In this document: positions 8,734-17,728 of the stretch, piece by piece | Position numbering within the stretch: the first letter of the stretch is position 1 | Layout: each line of letters begins with the position of its first letter | NCBI GenBank assembly: GCA_014237715.1 | Contig: JAAZZG010000009.1 | Span: 20,710-84,709 of the forward strand | Origin: Acidimicrobiales bacterium | Lineage (GTDB): Bacteria; Actinomycetota; Acidimicrobiia; Acidimicrobiales; MedAcidi-G1 | DNA: 64,000 bases | Direction: 5' to 3' | The notes under the pieces: generated by a model | The model's database searches: none | What the model was told of the DNA's origin: nothing | What the model saw: only the letters and a program-made list of their open reading frames with translations | Program-made: the position numbers and the translations under genes

Positions 8734-9048
8734 TCAGCTGCGGAAGCGGCAGCGGGTGACGCCGGTGACGAGCTCGTCGAGGGCGTCCAAGAGGGCAGAC
8801 CCGCCGACCGAGCGGAGCCGGGCGGCCTCACCGGCCGTCCACGGGTGGTCGATGTGATCTGGTGTCAGGCCGGCCTGACACCAGGTTTCGCCAACCATCC
8901 GGAGGGCATGGTCCACCCCGGGGTCGCCGCAGGCCACGAGCAGCGCGCCGGTTTCGTCGGCGTTGAGGCCGGGCGGTGAATCGACCCGGGCGGAGAACGT
9001 TCCCAGACGAAAGCGGAGGGCTTCCGTGGCGATGCGAGCGTGGTTCAT
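8734..9048 (-). CDS. Hypothetical protein, 104 residues
   Basis: A small soluble protein I do not recognise. The ATG at 9048 is preceded by AGAGGTG, a possible ribosome site but very close, so the adjacent GTG at 9051 could serve. The sequence has no membrane segment. It contains NADETGALLVACGDPGVDHA and a tryptophan/cysteine pair in GETWCQAG. It lies between hemH and parC on the same strand. Third positions are GC-rich, consistent with coding. Confidence 0.6.
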   Translation of the reverse strand: MNHARIATEALRFRLGTFSARVDSPPGLNADETGALLVACGDPGVDHALRMVGETWCQAGLTPDHIDHPWTAGEAARLRSVGGSALLDALDELVTGVTRCRFRS

Positions 9049-9115
9049 CACCTCTGAAAATACCCGTTCCGGGAGGGCTGGTCGGGGATGTCTCCGGTCG
9101 AGGAGCGGGGCAGGG

Positions 9116-10108
9116 TCAGTGGGGGAGCGGCGGACAGCAGTCGGCTCGGCAGGTCCGGGCCGACGCCGGGTCGTGTCCCAGAAACAGGTCGACGACCATG
9201 TCCACGAAGCGCTGGTCGTCATCAATCGCGGCGGCCCGCTGGAAGGCCACGCCGGCCCGTTCAGCTCGGCCGGCGGCCTCCACCTCGAGGTCCCAGACGA
9301 TCTCGAAGTTCTCCACTGGGAAACCGATGGGCGAGACCACAACGGCATCCACGCCGGCCGCTGCCAGGGCATCGATCCGGTCGCCCACGTCGGGTTCCAG
9401 CCACGAGGTCTGGGGCGGGCCGCTTCGGGACTGCCACACCAGTTCGCGGTTGTGGCGACCGGCTGGATCCACTCGCTGGGCGACCAGCCGGGCCACCTCT
9501 TGGAGTTGGGCTACATAGTCACAGTTGGCGGCCATGGTGCTCGGAATGCTGTGGGCTGAAAAGAGCAGGTGTGCCCGATCGCGACGGTCGGCAGGCAGTC
9601 GGTCGAGCGCCTCGACGAGTCGATCCGCTGCCGGCCCGATCAGACCCGGGTGGTCGTGGTGGCCACCGATGCGGTCGACAACCGGGGCGCCGGCCCCCAC
9701 GGCGGTCCGGGCCCTTTCGATGTCCTCGGTGTACTGGCGGCACGTGCTGTAGGAGGCGTAGGGCGACGCCACCCAGGCCACCGCTCGGCGCACGCCGGCG
9801 TTGCGCATCTCGGCGATCGTGTCGACCAGCAGGGGATCGGCGTTGCGGTTCCCCCAGAAGACCGGCGTGTTGACGCCACGGTCGACCAGTTGCTCCGCCA
9901 CCGTCGCCTGCAGGGTTCGCAACCTTGCGTTTAGCGGTGAACGGCCACCGACGGAGCGGTAGCGGTCGGCAACCTGGGCCAGTCGTTCCGGGGGAATGGG
10001 TCGTCCAGCTGTGACCCGGGCCAGGAACGGAGCCACGTCGTCGATCGACTCCGGCCCCCCGAAGGCCACGAGCAGCAGTGCGTCGTACCCGCCGGAATCG
10101 TCGATCAT
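9116..10108 (-). CDS. hemH: Ferrochelatase (probably coproporphyrin ferrochelatase)
   Basis: Inserts ferrous iron into a porphyrin. The 330-residue protein has the family motifs LLVAFGGPES at the N-terminus, SAHSIP around residues 185-189 with the catalytic histidine, and GFPVENFEIVWDLE with the conserved glutamate. The C-terminus ends TCRADCCPPLPH: three cysteines that, with the cysteine near residue 123 (YSTCRQY), could bind the [2Fe-2S] cluster known from actinobacterial enzymes. Actinobacteria use the coproporphyrin route, so the true substrate is likely coproporphyrin III; that is inference. Start ATG at 10108 has GGGGTGA upstream. It sits 31 nt downstream of the crotonase gene. Confidence 0.93.
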   Translation of the reverse strand: MIDDSGGYDALLLVAFGGPESIDDVAPFLARVTAGRPIPPERLAQVADRYRSVGGRSPLNARLRTLQATVAEQLVDRGVNTPVFWGNRNADPLLVDTIAEMRNAGVRRAVAWVASPYASYSTCRQYTEDIERARTAVGAGAPVVDRIGGHHDHPGLIGPAADRLVEALDRLPADRRDRAHLLFSAHSIPSTMAANCDYVAQLQEVARLVAQRVDPAGRHNRELVWQSRSGPPQTSWLEPDVGDRIDALAAAGVDAVVVSPIGFPVENFEIVWDLEVEAAGRAERAGVAFQRAAAIDDDQRFVDMVVDLFLGHDPASARTCRADCCPPLPH

Positions 10109-10139
10109 CGGGTCACCCCTTCGGTTCTGGTTCGAGGCC

Positions 10140-10868
10140 TCAACCCTCGACCACGAAGTGCGACAGGTCCTCGGCCAACCCGGAGCGGACGGCCTCCGCA
10201 ATCGCACCGCGCGTGGTAGTGCGGGTTCGCTTCATCGCACCGCGGCCGACCCCGCCGGCGACCCGGGCGTGGGCCACAGCAGTGTCGACGAGATCCTCGG
10301 CATTGACTACCTCATCCAGGAAGCCCACGTCGATTGCTGTCTCGGGGTCGTACATCTGACCCAGAGTCGCCCTTGCCAGGTGGCGCTTGGACAGGCGGTC
10401 CCTCATCAACTCGGTGGCGAAGAAGGGCAGCGGCATGCCGATGGTCAATTCAGGCATGCCGATCTTGAACTCGCCGGCCGTACCGACCCGGAGGTCCGAC
10501 GACATCAGGATGATGGCGCCCGCCGCGATGGCATGTCCGGTGCAGGCCACGACGACCGGTCGGGGGAACTGGTAGATCCGGAGGAACACATCGACGCCGG
10601 CGGCCAGCATCTCCTTAGGTCCGGTGCCGCCGGCCTTCATGACCGATAGGTCGAAGCCGGCCGAGAACCGGCCAGGGCGACCGACGATGACCACAGCGTC
10701 GGCACCGGAGGCATCCACCTCGTCCAGCGCATCCAGAAGGGCGCTCAGAAGGTCGTGGCCCAGTGCGTTGGCCTTGCCGTCGTCCATGGTGATGACCGCT
10801 ATGCCTGCGTCGGTCGGGCCGTCCATGTACTGGATGGTCATCGGAGTCGGGGTCGTCTCGTCGCTCAT
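10140..10868 (-). CDS. Enoyl-CoA hydratase/isomerase (crotonase) family protein
   Basis: A 242-residue crotonase-fold enzyme. Oxyanion-hole segments are GRFSAGFDLSVM and GHAIAAGAIILMSSDLRVG, and FKIGMPELTIGMPLPFF is the usual active-site region. Substrate cannot be told from sequence. The start ATG at 10868 gives an N-terminus of about 18 residues before the fold; a longer frame exists but would pass through the promoter. A TAGGTT hexamer lies 7 nt before the ATG. Divergent from the Nfu gene, co-directional with hemH. Confidence 0.88.
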   Translation of the reverse strand: MSDETTPTPMTIQYMDGPTDAGIAVITMDDGKANALGHDLLSALLDALDEVDASGADAVVIVGRPGRFSAGFDLSVMKAGGTGPKEMLAAGVDVFLRIYQFPRPVVVACTGHAIAAGAIILMSSDLRVGTAGEFKIGMPELTIGMPLPFFATELMRDRLSKRHLARATLGQMYDPETAIDVGFLDEVVNAEDLVDTAVAHARVAGGVGRGAMKRTRTTTRGAIAEAVRSGLAEDLSHFVVEG

Positions 10869-10875
10869 GCCGGCG

Positions 10876-10881
10876 AACCTA
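10876..10881 (-). promoter_or_regulatory. Candidate -10 box for leaderless crotonase gene
   Basis: TAGGTT, seven bases, then ATG; no ribosome site between. Confidence 0.45.
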
Positions 10882-10948
10882 CCGGTGGAGGCTGACGGTC
10901 GTCCCAACCGGCCCGCCAGATGACAGCCCGCCAGAGAAGAGCCACCGG

Positions 10949-10954
10949 TATCCT
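10949..10954 (+). promoter_or_regulatory. Candidate -10 box for leaderless Nfu gene
   Basis: TATCCT, six bases, then ATG. It faces the crotonase promoter, so about 70 bp hold both promoters. Confidence 0.5.
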
Positions 10955-10960
10955 TACCCC

Positions 10961-11620
10961 ATGAGCGACATTCTCACCACGGAACGGGTCATGGAGGTCA
11001 GCGACGGTGCGCTGAGCAAGGTACTGGAGGTCCGCGACTCGCAGGACGACGGTGAGGACCCCACCACGCTGTCCCTCCTGATCGACGTGACCGGCGTGTC
11101 AGGCGTGGACTACGTCTATGACCTGGCCTTCGTACCAATCATCGAGTTGCCCGACGACTGCCACCGCTGGACGGTGAGTGCAGACGCTGATGGAAAGACC
11201 GGCGCGACCCTTGACATGGCGGTGGGTGATGAGAGTCGTTCCAAGTTGGCCGGCGCCACCCTCGACCTGCCTAGTAACCCGGTGCAGGGCGGGCTGGTGA
11301 TCCGTAACCCCAACCGACCCAACCCTCTGGGGGACGTGGGTGAGCTGGAGTTGACCGGTGAGGTGCCCGAGCGCATCGAGCAACTCCTCGAGAAGACGGT
11401 CAATCCGATGCTGGCTTCCCACGGTGGTTTCGCCACCCTCATCGGGGTCGACACCCACACGGCGTACGTGACAATGGGGGGCGGCTGCCAGGGTTGTTCG
11501 ATGAGCCAGGCCACCCTCACCGAGGGGATCCAGCGGGCCATCGTCGAGGCCGTGCCGGAGATCACCGAGGTGGTGGACGCCACCGATCACTCGGCGGGCG
11601 ACAACCCCTTCTATTCCTGA
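10961..11620 (+). CDS. NfuA-like iron-sulfur carrier protein
   Basis: A 219-residue two-domain protein. The first 110 residues resemble an A-type (HesB/IscA-like) domain without its cysteines. The C-terminal half is an Nfu domain with ASHGGFATL and the cluster-binding GCQGCSMS (C-x2-C), which in the family binds a [4Fe-4S] cluster between two subunits and delivers it to client enzymes. This degenerate-A-domain plus Nfu layout is that of NfuA. Clients nearby could include MoaA and Dxs-pathway enzymes, but that is speculation. Confidence 0.9.
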   Translation: MSDILTTERVMEVSDGALSKVLEVRDSQDDGEDPTTLSLLIDVTGVSGVDYVYDLAFVPIIELPDDCHRWTVSADADGKTGATLDMAVGDESRSKLAGATLDLPSNPVQGGLVIRNPNRPNPLGDVGELELTGEVPERIEQLLEKTVNPMLASHGGFATLIGVDTHTAYVTMGGGCQGCSMSQATLTEGIQRAIVEAVPEITEVVDATDHSAGDNPFYS

Positions 11621-11631
11621 ATCACTGCACC

Positions 11632-11656
11632 GGACCGGCGTCTGAACGGCCGGTCC
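11632..11656. terminator. Putative bidirectional hairpin terminator
   Basis: A perfect 8-bp GGACCGGC / GCCGGTCC stem with a 9-nt loop between the convergent Nfu and dxs genes. No T-run follows on either strand. Confidence 0.5.
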
Positions 11657-11674
11657 TGAGGGGTTCCGCCGGGC

Positions 11675-13516
11675 TCAGCCGAGGCGGAAACGGACGGAAG
11701 CGGCCACGCCGGGACCGTCGAGTCCGAACGACGCCAGCAGCGCGTCGGCCGGCCCGTGGGCGTGGTGGGCCACCGGTACGCCAAGTACCGAGACACGCGG
11801 CATCGGCGCTTCGGCCCGTGGCGGCCGCGCCGCCAGGGCGTCCAGCACCCCGGTGCCGAATCCACCCTCACGGAATCCGTCCTCGATGGTGACCACGAGC
11901 CGGTGTTCGGCGGCGTTGTCCAGCATTGTGTCGTCGAGTGGGCGGATACACCGCGGGTCCCACACGGTGGCTTCGATGCCGTCGGCTGCCAGCTCGTCGG
12001 CCGCGGCCAGGGCGGCGGCCAGCATCTTCCCGGCACCCAGCAGGCACACCTGACCGTCCCCGGCACGAACCCGGCGGGCGGCCAGACCCCGTCCCACCTC
12101 GTCCCAGCCCACGTGGGGGGCCGGCGTCTTGGACCAGCGGATGGCCACCGGGCCGTCGGTGCTGGCCATCGTGTCTTCGAACATTTGCTGCAGCTCTTGA
12201 TAGGAGGACGGGGCCAGCACCGTCATCCCCGGCACTCGGGACAACAAGACCATGTCCAGCACCCCGTGGTGCGAGGGGCCGTCGTCGCCGGTGATGCCCG
12301 CCCGGTCCAGACAGAACACGACCGGGAGGCCGTGGAGGCCGACGTCCAGGTTGGTCTGATCGAAGGCCCGGCTCAGGAACGTGGCGTACAGGGCGATCAC
12401 CGGGCGAAGGCCGCCCATGGCCATGCCGGCTGCCGCGGTCACCGCGTGCTGTTCTGCGATGCCCACGTCGAAGCAGCGGTCGGGGAAACGGTCTCGGAAA
12501 GGAAGGAGGCCCGTCGAATCGGGCATCGCCGCGGTGATGGCTACCACCTCCGGGTGGGACTCGGCGGCCTTGAGGAGCGATTCGGTGAACGCTTCGGTGT
12601 AGCTGCCGGGCTTCACGCCACCCGTGTCGTGCATGTGTTTGATCGGATCCTGTTCGGCTGGGGCGTGGCCCCGACCCTTCTGGGTCAGCACGTGGACCAC
12701 GACCGGTCCGTCGAACTCGGCCGCGTTGGTCAGGGCGTCCTCGACCTCGGCGATGTCGTGGCCGTCGAACGGGCCCAGGTAGTGGACGCCGAGCGCCTCG
12801 AAGAACGCCGTCGGCTCGAACATGTCGCGCAGCGCGGCCTTGGTGGCGCTGATGCCCCGCTCGACCAGTTCGCCCACCCACGGCAGGCGTTCGGCCAGGT
12901 CCTCGAGGTGGCGCTGTCGGCGCATGTAGGTCGGGTTGGAACGGATTCGGATGAGGCTCTCCGACAGGCGACCGACCGTGGGGGCGTAGGACCGCCCGTT
13001 GTCGTTGAGCACAACGGTTACCGGCAGGCCGCTGTGGCCGAGGTTATTGAGACCTTCGAAGGCCATGCCGCCGGTCATCGAGCCATCACCGATCACCGCC
13101 ACGACCCGTCGGCGGTCGCTGGTGGTGGCCCGTGCCGTGGCCAGGCCGTGGGCGTACGACAGCACAGTCGACGCGTGGGAGTTCTCGATCCAGTCGTGGG
13201 CCGATTCATCTCGGGACGCATAGCCCGACATCTGCCCGGCCTGACGTAATCCGTCGAACTCGGCGACCCGTCCGGTCAGGAGTTTGTGGACGTAGGTCTG
13301 GTGGCCGGTGTCGAAGAGGATGGCGTCCCTTGGGCTATCGAAAACCCGGTGGAGAGCCAGGGTGAGCTCCACGGCGCCCAGGTTGGAACCAAGGTGGCCG
13401 CCGGTGCGGTCCACGGTGTCGATGATGCGTTGGCGCAATTCCGTGGCCAGCGCGGCGAGTTCCTCGGGGCCGAGGTCGCGGAGGTCGGCGGGGGACCGAA
13501 GGGCATCGAGGCGCAC
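11675..13516 (-). CDS. dxs: 1-deoxy-D-xylulose-5-phosphate synthase
   Basis: First step of the MEP isoprenoid pathway: condenses pyruvate and glyceraldehyde 3-phosphate with thiamine diphosphate. The 613-residue protein shows HLGSNLGAVELTLALH at the N-terminus, GDGSMTGGMAFEGLNN as the ThDP-binding motif, KGRGHAPAE, and the transketolase core EQHAVTAAAGMA with the catalytic glutamate, plus DRAGITGDDGPSHHG. The GTG at 13516 was chosen because it gives the normal Dxs N-terminus (VRLDALRSPADLR); the frame is open upstream but would enter the PAP2 gene. A TAGCGT box lies 8 nt upstream. Confidence 0.96.
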   Translation of the reverse strand: MRLDALRSPADLRDLGPEELAALATELRQRIIDTVDRTGGHLGSNLGAVELTLALHRVFDSPRDAILFDTGHQTYVHKLLTGRVAEFDGLRQAGQMSGYASRDESAHDWIENSHASTVLSYAHGLATARATTSDRRRVVAVIGDGSMTGGMAFEGLNNLGHSGLPVTVVLNDNGRSYAPTVGRLSESLIRIRSNPTYMRRQRHLEDLAERLPWVGELVERGISATKAALRDMFEPTAFFEALGVHYLGPFDGHDIAEVEDALTNAAEFDGPVVVHVLTQKGRGHAPAEQDPIKHMHDTGGVKPGSYTEAFTESLLKAAESHPEVVAITAAMPDSTGLLPFRDRFPDRCFDVGIAEQHAVTAAAGMAMGGLRPVIALYATFLSRAFDQTNLDVGLHGLPVVFCLDRAGITGDDGPSHHGVLDMVLLSRVPGMTVLAPSSYQELQQMFEDTMASTDGPVAIRWSKTPAPHVGWDEVGRGLAARRVRAGDGQVCLLGAGKMLAAALAAADELAADGIEATVWDPRCIRPLDDTMLDNAAEHRLVVTIEDGFREGGFGTGVLDALAARPPRAEAPMPRVSVLGVPVAHHAHGPADALLASFGLDGPGVAASVRFRLG

Positions 13517-13524
13517 GACGGAAA

Positions 13525-13530
13525 ACGCTA
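13525..13530 (-). promoter_or_regulatory. Candidate -10 box for dxs
   Basis: TAGCGT ending 8 nt before the GTG start; no ribosome site is visible. Confidence 0.4.
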
Positions 13531-13565
13531 TCGCGGTCCAGCCGGACCGGTTCAGCCGGACCGGT

Positions 13566-14429
13566 TCAGTTGGCGTGCGACCGGCGGTGGAGTCGGACCC
13601 AGACCCGGACCAGCACGCCGGCCAGCAGCGAGCCGGCACCCAGGGCTACCAGCCCGCCCGCGGCGTCCAACCAGAAGTGGTTGCCGGTGACGATCACAGC
13701 GAACAGTGTGGCCACCGGGTAGGCGGCGGCCAGCACCTTGACCGCGCGGGTCCGGACCGTTGGCCAGATGACCAGTGCACACCACGTGGCCCAGGTGAAG
13801 TGGAGGCTGGGCATCGCCGCGTACTGGTTGCTGACGCGTTGCATGGTTCCCGAGTCGAACGACCAGAGCCCGCCGACGTCGGTCACCGTGTCGACGTAGG
13901 GATACATGCCGGCCAGACAGGCCCCAAACGCCCCACAGTCCGAAAGCAGCCGTGGCGGCATGAGCGGAAACAGGGCGAAACCGATCAGGGCCAGCCCCGT
14001 CGCACACAGGAAGGTCGAGCGGTGCCGCGCGTACAGGTGGGGGAAGCACCGGTACACCCAGACCAGGGCGGACACCGTCACCGCGAAGTGAAACGTCCCG
14101 TAGAAGAGGTTCCAGAACTGGATGAACCACCGGTGGTCGAGGAAGGCCTGTTGGATCCCCAGCTCTCGGTAGAGGCCCATCGATCGTTCCAGGTCGATAA
14201 TCCGTTCGGCGTTGGCCAGCGCGTCGGCCACCGACACGGACTCGGATCCGAAGAGGTTCCGGATGGTGGAGTAGACGGCGTAGAAGCCGAGGACGAGGAG
14301 GATCTCAACCCACCAGTGGAGTCCGCTGCCCGGCCCGGCTGCACGCCGGGGAAACCGGACCGGACCCGCGCCGGGAACCGTTTCGTCAGGCTGTGGTGCG
14401 GGCTCGGCCCCCGCGGGAACGACCTGCAC
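13566..14429 (-). CDS. PAP2/AUR1-like membrane phosphatase or phosphotransferase
   Basis: A 287-residue polytopic membrane protein of the PAP2 superfamily, closest in layout to the AUR1-like branch (inositol phosphoryl transfer). About six hydrophobic segments are visible. Catalytic motifs are AAMPSLHFTWATW (the S-L-H motif) and VIVTGNHFWLDAAGG (the H-x3-D motif). It may make or turn over phosphoinositol or glycolipid head groups; the substrate is unknown. The GTG start is 3 nt after the stop of the upstream thioesterase gene, so the two are co-transcribed. The first 30 residues are proline-rich and cytoplasmic. Confidence 0.85.
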   Translation of the reverse strand: MQVVPAGAEPAPQPDETVPGAGPVRFPRRAAGPGSGLHWWVEILLVLGFYAVYSTIRNLFGSESVSVADALANAERIIDLERSMGLYRELGIQQAFLDHRWFIQFWNLFYGTFHFAVTVSALVWVYRCFPHLYARHRSTFLCATGLALIGFALFPLMPPRLLSDCGAFGACLAGMYPYVDTVTDVGGLWSFDSGTMQRVSNQYAAMPSLHFTWATWCALVIWPTVRTRAVKVLAAAYPVATLFAVIVTGNHFWLDAAGGLVALGAGSLLAGVLVRVWVRLHRRSHAN

Positions 14430-14432
14430 GGT

Positions 14433-14822
14433 TCAGGCGGGGTCTCCGTCGACCCTGTCGAGGAACCGGTGGGTCTCGACGACCACGCGGATGATGCTGG
14501 CTGTGGCCACCACGGCGTCGCCCACTTTGGCCGTCGCCCCGAAGGTGAGACGCCGACCTTCGACGCCCTCGAGGACCGCCTCGGCGGTGACGCCGACGCC
14601 AGGTGCGGTGGGGGCCGTATGGTCGACGTGGATGCGCATGCCCACGCTGGTCTCGCCATCGGCCAGCGAGCCGTCGAGTGCCTCGACCGAGGCCTCCTCC
14701 ATGAGAGCCACCAGTCGTGGGGTGCCGAGGACCGGCACCTCGCCGGAACGGAGGGCGATCGCCGTGTCGGCATCGGTAACGGTGTGGGAGGCGCGACCGC
14801 GCAACCCTGGCATCGGGGGCAC
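14433..14822 (-). CDS. Hotdog-fold thioesterase, FlK-like
   Basis: A 129-residue single hotdog domain related to fluoroacetyl-CoA thioesterase FlK and acyl-CoA-binding relatives. The segment VPVLGTPRLVALMEEASVEA and the later VGMRIHVDHTAPTAPG carry the Thr, Glu and His positions used by that family. It probably hydrolyses a small acyl-CoA. Start is either this GTG or the ATG at 14813, both plausible. It is the first gene of the leftward pair with the PAP2 protein and divergent from tldD. Confidence 0.82.
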   Translation of the reverse strand: MPPMPGLRGRASHTVTDADTAIALRSGEVPVLGTPRLVALMEEASVEALDGSLADGETSVGMRIHVDHTAPTAPGVGVTAEAVLEGVEGRRLTFGATAKVGDAVVATASIIRVVVETHRFLDRVDGDPA

Positions 14823-14893
14823 AGCGGTACCCTACGCATCCGCCCGGACCCGACCGGGACACCGGCCCGGACCGAGCGCACAGGATCAGGAGC

Positions 14894-16348
14894 ATGATGA
14901 TGGCTGACGGCAACGGTTCTTTCGGCATAGCGGATACCGGGAGTTTGGAAACGGGCCTTCTGGATGCGGGCCTGCTGGCCGACACGCTCTCGGTCGCCAT
15001 GGCAACCGGTGGCGAGTTTGCCGAGGTGTTCGTGGAGGATCGGCGGTCCACCTCGGCGGTGCTCGACGACGGTCGGATCGAGGAGTTGTCCAGCGGGCGG
15101 GATCGCGGCGCTGGGATCCGTGTCGTGGTGGGGGAGACCACTGGGTTCGCCCATACGGCCGACCTGTCGCAGGCCGGCCTGCGAAACGCGGCGGAGGCAG
15201 CATCGGCTGCGGCCCGTTCGGGTGGCGGTGGTGTGCGCGAGGTGACCCTTGATGGCCCCTCGGGCCCCTCCTCGGCGGTGATCGGGGTGCTACCCGCCGA
15301 TGTACCCAAGGCCCGCAAGGTGGCGCTCCTCGAACGAGCCGATGCTGCGGCCCGGTCGGCCGATGGTGCCATAAGCCAGGTCTCGGCCCGCTACGGGGAC
15401 TCGCAGCGGCGAATCCAGGTGGCCAACAGTGAGGGACTGTTGACCGGTGACCGCCAGATCCGCACCTTCTTTTCTGTCTCGTGCGTGGCGTCAGGCGACA
15501 CCGGCTTGCAGACCGGCCGCGAATCAGTCGGCCACACCGTGGGGTTTGAACTCTTCGATCGGGTGGACGTTGATGATCTGGCTCGTCGGGCCGCCGGCCG
15601 GGCGATCACCAAGCTCGGATCGGTGCCGGCACCCAGCGGCGAGATGCCGGTTGTGGTCGGCCCGGGCGGCGGCGGGGTGCTTTTCCATGAGGCGTGCGGC
15701 CACGGCCTGGAGGCCGACCTGGTGGCCAAATCGGCGTCGGTCTTCGCTGGTCGGCGCGGCGAGATGGTGGCTACGCCGACGGTCAGTCTGATCGACGACG
15801 GCACGATGGCCGGGGAGTGGGGCTGCTTTGCCATCGACGACGAGGGTCGCCCGGCGCAGCGCAACGTGCTGATCGAGGACGGGGTGCTCACCGACTACAT
15901 GTGGGACCGCCTCCGGGCCCGCAAAGAGGGACGCGAGGGCTCGGGCAACGGTCGTCGCCAGAGCTACCGACACCTGCCCATGGTGCGGATGACCAACACC
16001 TATCTAGAGGGCGGTCTCGACGACCCCGAGGAGATCGTGGCCGGAACCGACCATGGCGTGTACGTGGCCCAGTTGGGTGGCGGACAGGTCAACACGGCCA
16101 CTGGGGACTTCGTGTTCGGTATGACCGAGGCTTACCTGATCGAGGATGGTCGCCTCACCGCGCCGATCCGTGAGGGAAATCTGATCGGCAACGGCCCGGA
16201 GGCCTTGTTGGCCATCGACGCCATTGCCGGTGACTTCGCCATGGGGTCACCGGGGACGTGCGGAAAGGACGGTCAGGGTGTCCCGGTGGGTGACGGTACG
16301 CCGACGCTGCGGGTGTCTCGGCTCACCGTCGGCGGAACGGCGGCCTGA
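14894..16348 (+). CDS. tldD: TldD metalloprotease subunit
   Basis: Catalytic partner of the TldD/TldE protease, which degrades unfolded peptides and in some hosts matures peptide natural products or supports antitoxin turnover. The 484-residue protein carries FHEACGHGLEADL, the H-E-x3-H zinc motif of the family, and the conserved end GSPGTCGKDGQGVPVGDG. Three ATGs stand in tandem at 14894, 14897 and 14900. AGGAG at 14888-14892 gives best spacing to the third, so the real start is probably 14900 (MADGNGS). tldE follows after one base. Confidence 0.95.
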   Translation: MMMADGNGSFGIADTGSLETGLLDAGLLADTLSVAMATGGEFAEVFVEDRRSTSAVLDDGRIEELSSGRDRGAGIRVVVGETTGFAHTADLSQAGLRNAAEAASAAARSGGGGVREVTLDGPSGPSSAVIGVLPADVPKARKVALLERADAAARSADGAISQVSARYGDSQRRIQVANSEGLLTGDRQIRTFFSVSCVASGDTGLQTGRESVGHTVGFELFDRVDVDDLARRAAGRAITKLGSVPAPSGEMPVVVGPGGGGVLFHEACGHGLEADLVAKSASVFAGRRGEMVATPTVSLIDDGTMAGEWGCFAIDDEGRPAQRNVLIEDGVLTDYMWDRLRARKEGREGSGNGRRQSYRHLPMVRMTNTYLEGGLDDPEEIVAGTDHGVYVAQLGGGQVNTATGDFVFGMTEAYLIEDGRLTAPIREGNLIGNGPEALLAIDAIAGDFAMGSPGTCGKDGQGVPVGDGTPTLRVSRLTVGGTAA

Positions 16349-16349
16349 C

Positions 16350-17711
16350 GTGACGGGCACACGAGACGACGAGGCGGGTCTGTTGGCCATTGCCGAACGG
16401 GTGGTAGCCATGGCCGCCCCTGGCGAGGCCATCGAGGCCGTCGTGGTCCATGAACGTGAAACTGAGGTTCGGGCCTACGAGGGGGAGATCGAGTCGCTGA
16501 CCTCGGCCGAGTCCCGGGGCATCGGCGTACGGGTGGTGCGCGACGGACGCCAGGGCTTCGCCTACGCGGGCACGTTGGATGCCGATGCCCTGATCGAGGT
16601 GCTGGGCGAGGCCCGAGACAACGTGGAGTTCGCCACCCCAGACGAGCACTGTGCGGTGGCCGAGCCTGATGGTGTGCCGGTCGCCGACCTCGACCTGTAC
16701 CGGTCGGCGTTGGTCGCCCACCCGACGGAGGCCAAGGTGGCCATGGCCCTCGAGCTGGAGCGTCTCACCCGGTCGGCTGATCCCCGCATCAGTGGTGTGG
16801 AGTCAGCTGAGTACGGTGACTCGACGTCGGCCAGTGCGGTGGCCACCACGACCGGCATCCGGGCCACCAGCCGGGAAACCGGCTGTTTCCTTTCGGCCTA
16901 TGCGCTGGCCGAGCAAGATGGCGAGACCCAGACCGGCTTTGGCTTCTCGCTGGGACGCGAACCGGGCGACCTGGATGTCGCTACCGCAGCGGCCCAGGCC
17001 GCCGAACGTTCGACCCGCATGTTGGGGTCCGTCAAGCCTGCATCAGGGCGGATCGCCGTGGTGCTCGACCCGTGGGTGAGCGCCCAGTTTCTGGGGATCG
17101 TGGCCGGCACCCTCAACGGCGAGTCGGTCCAGAAGGGGCGGTCCCTGTTTGCCGACCGCTTGGGGGACGAGGTGGCCTCGCCGCTGCTGACCCTGGTCGA
17201 CGATCCCACCGACCCGGCGGCCACCTCGGCTACGGCGACCGACGGAGAAGGCCTGGCCACGCGCCGAAACGTGCTGGTTTCCGGTGGTCGTCTCGAACGA
17301 TTCGTGCACAACAGCGAGACGGCCCGTCGGGCCGGTACCGCGTCCACCGGTTCGGCGGTCCGGGGCTACTCGTCCACGCCGGGCGTCGGGGTCCGGGCCG
17401 TGTCCATTCGGGGCGGGGACCGGACGCCGGCCGAGTTGGTGGCCGGGATCGATGACGGCGTGTTAGTCCAGGGCGTCAGCGGGCTGCACTCGGGGGTCAA
17501 CCCGGTCAGCGGCGACTTCTCGACGGGCGCCGAGGGCCTGCGGATCCGGGGTGGCGAACTGGCCGAACCGATCCGCGAGTTCACCATTGCCTCGACCATC
17601 CAGAAGATGCTTACCGACCTGGTGGCCATCGGTGACGACGTTCAGTGGCTGCCCATGCGGGCGGCCGGCGTCACGCTGGTTTTCGGCGAGCTGACAGTCT
17701 CAGGGGTGTAG
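16350..17711 (+). CDS. tldE: TldE/PmbA protease subunit
   Basis: The 453-residue non-metal-binding partner of TldD. It aligns with the same fold (VRAYEGEIESLTSAESRGIG at the N-terminus; GVSGLHSGVNPVSGDFSTGA near the end) but lacks the HExxxH zinc motif, as expected. The GTG start lies one base after the tldD stop, so translation is coupled and a 1:1 complex is likely. A longer frame exists upstream inside tldD and is rejected. Confidence 0.94.
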   Translation: MTGTRDDEAGLLAIAERVVAMAAPGEAIEAVVVHERETEVRAYEGEIESLTSAESRGIGVRVVRDGRQGFAYAGTLDADALIEVLGEARDNVEFATPDEHCAVAEPDGVPVADLDLYRSALVAHPTEAKVAMALELERLTRSADPRISGVESAEYGDSTSASAVATTTGIRATSRETGCFLSAYALAEQDGETQTGFGFSLGREPGDLDVATAAAQAAERSTRMLGSVKPASGRIAVVLDPWVSAQFLGIVAGTLNGESVQKGRSLFADRLGDEVASPLLTLVDDPTDPAATSATATDGEGLATRRNVLVSGGRLERFVHNSETARRAGTASTGSAVRGYSSTPGVGVRAVSIRGGDRTPAELVAGIDDGVLVQGVSGLHSGVNPVSGDFSTGAEGLRIRGGELAEPIREFTIASTIQKMLTDLVAIGDDVQWLPMRAAGVTLVFGELTVSGV

Positions 17712-17728
17712 GGCCCAGCCCGCAGACC

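Noticed and set aside
11756..13249. 497-residue plus-strand frame antisense to dxs
   Set aside because: No recognisable domain, lies wholly opposite dxs, and has the codon-position pattern of a shadow frame.
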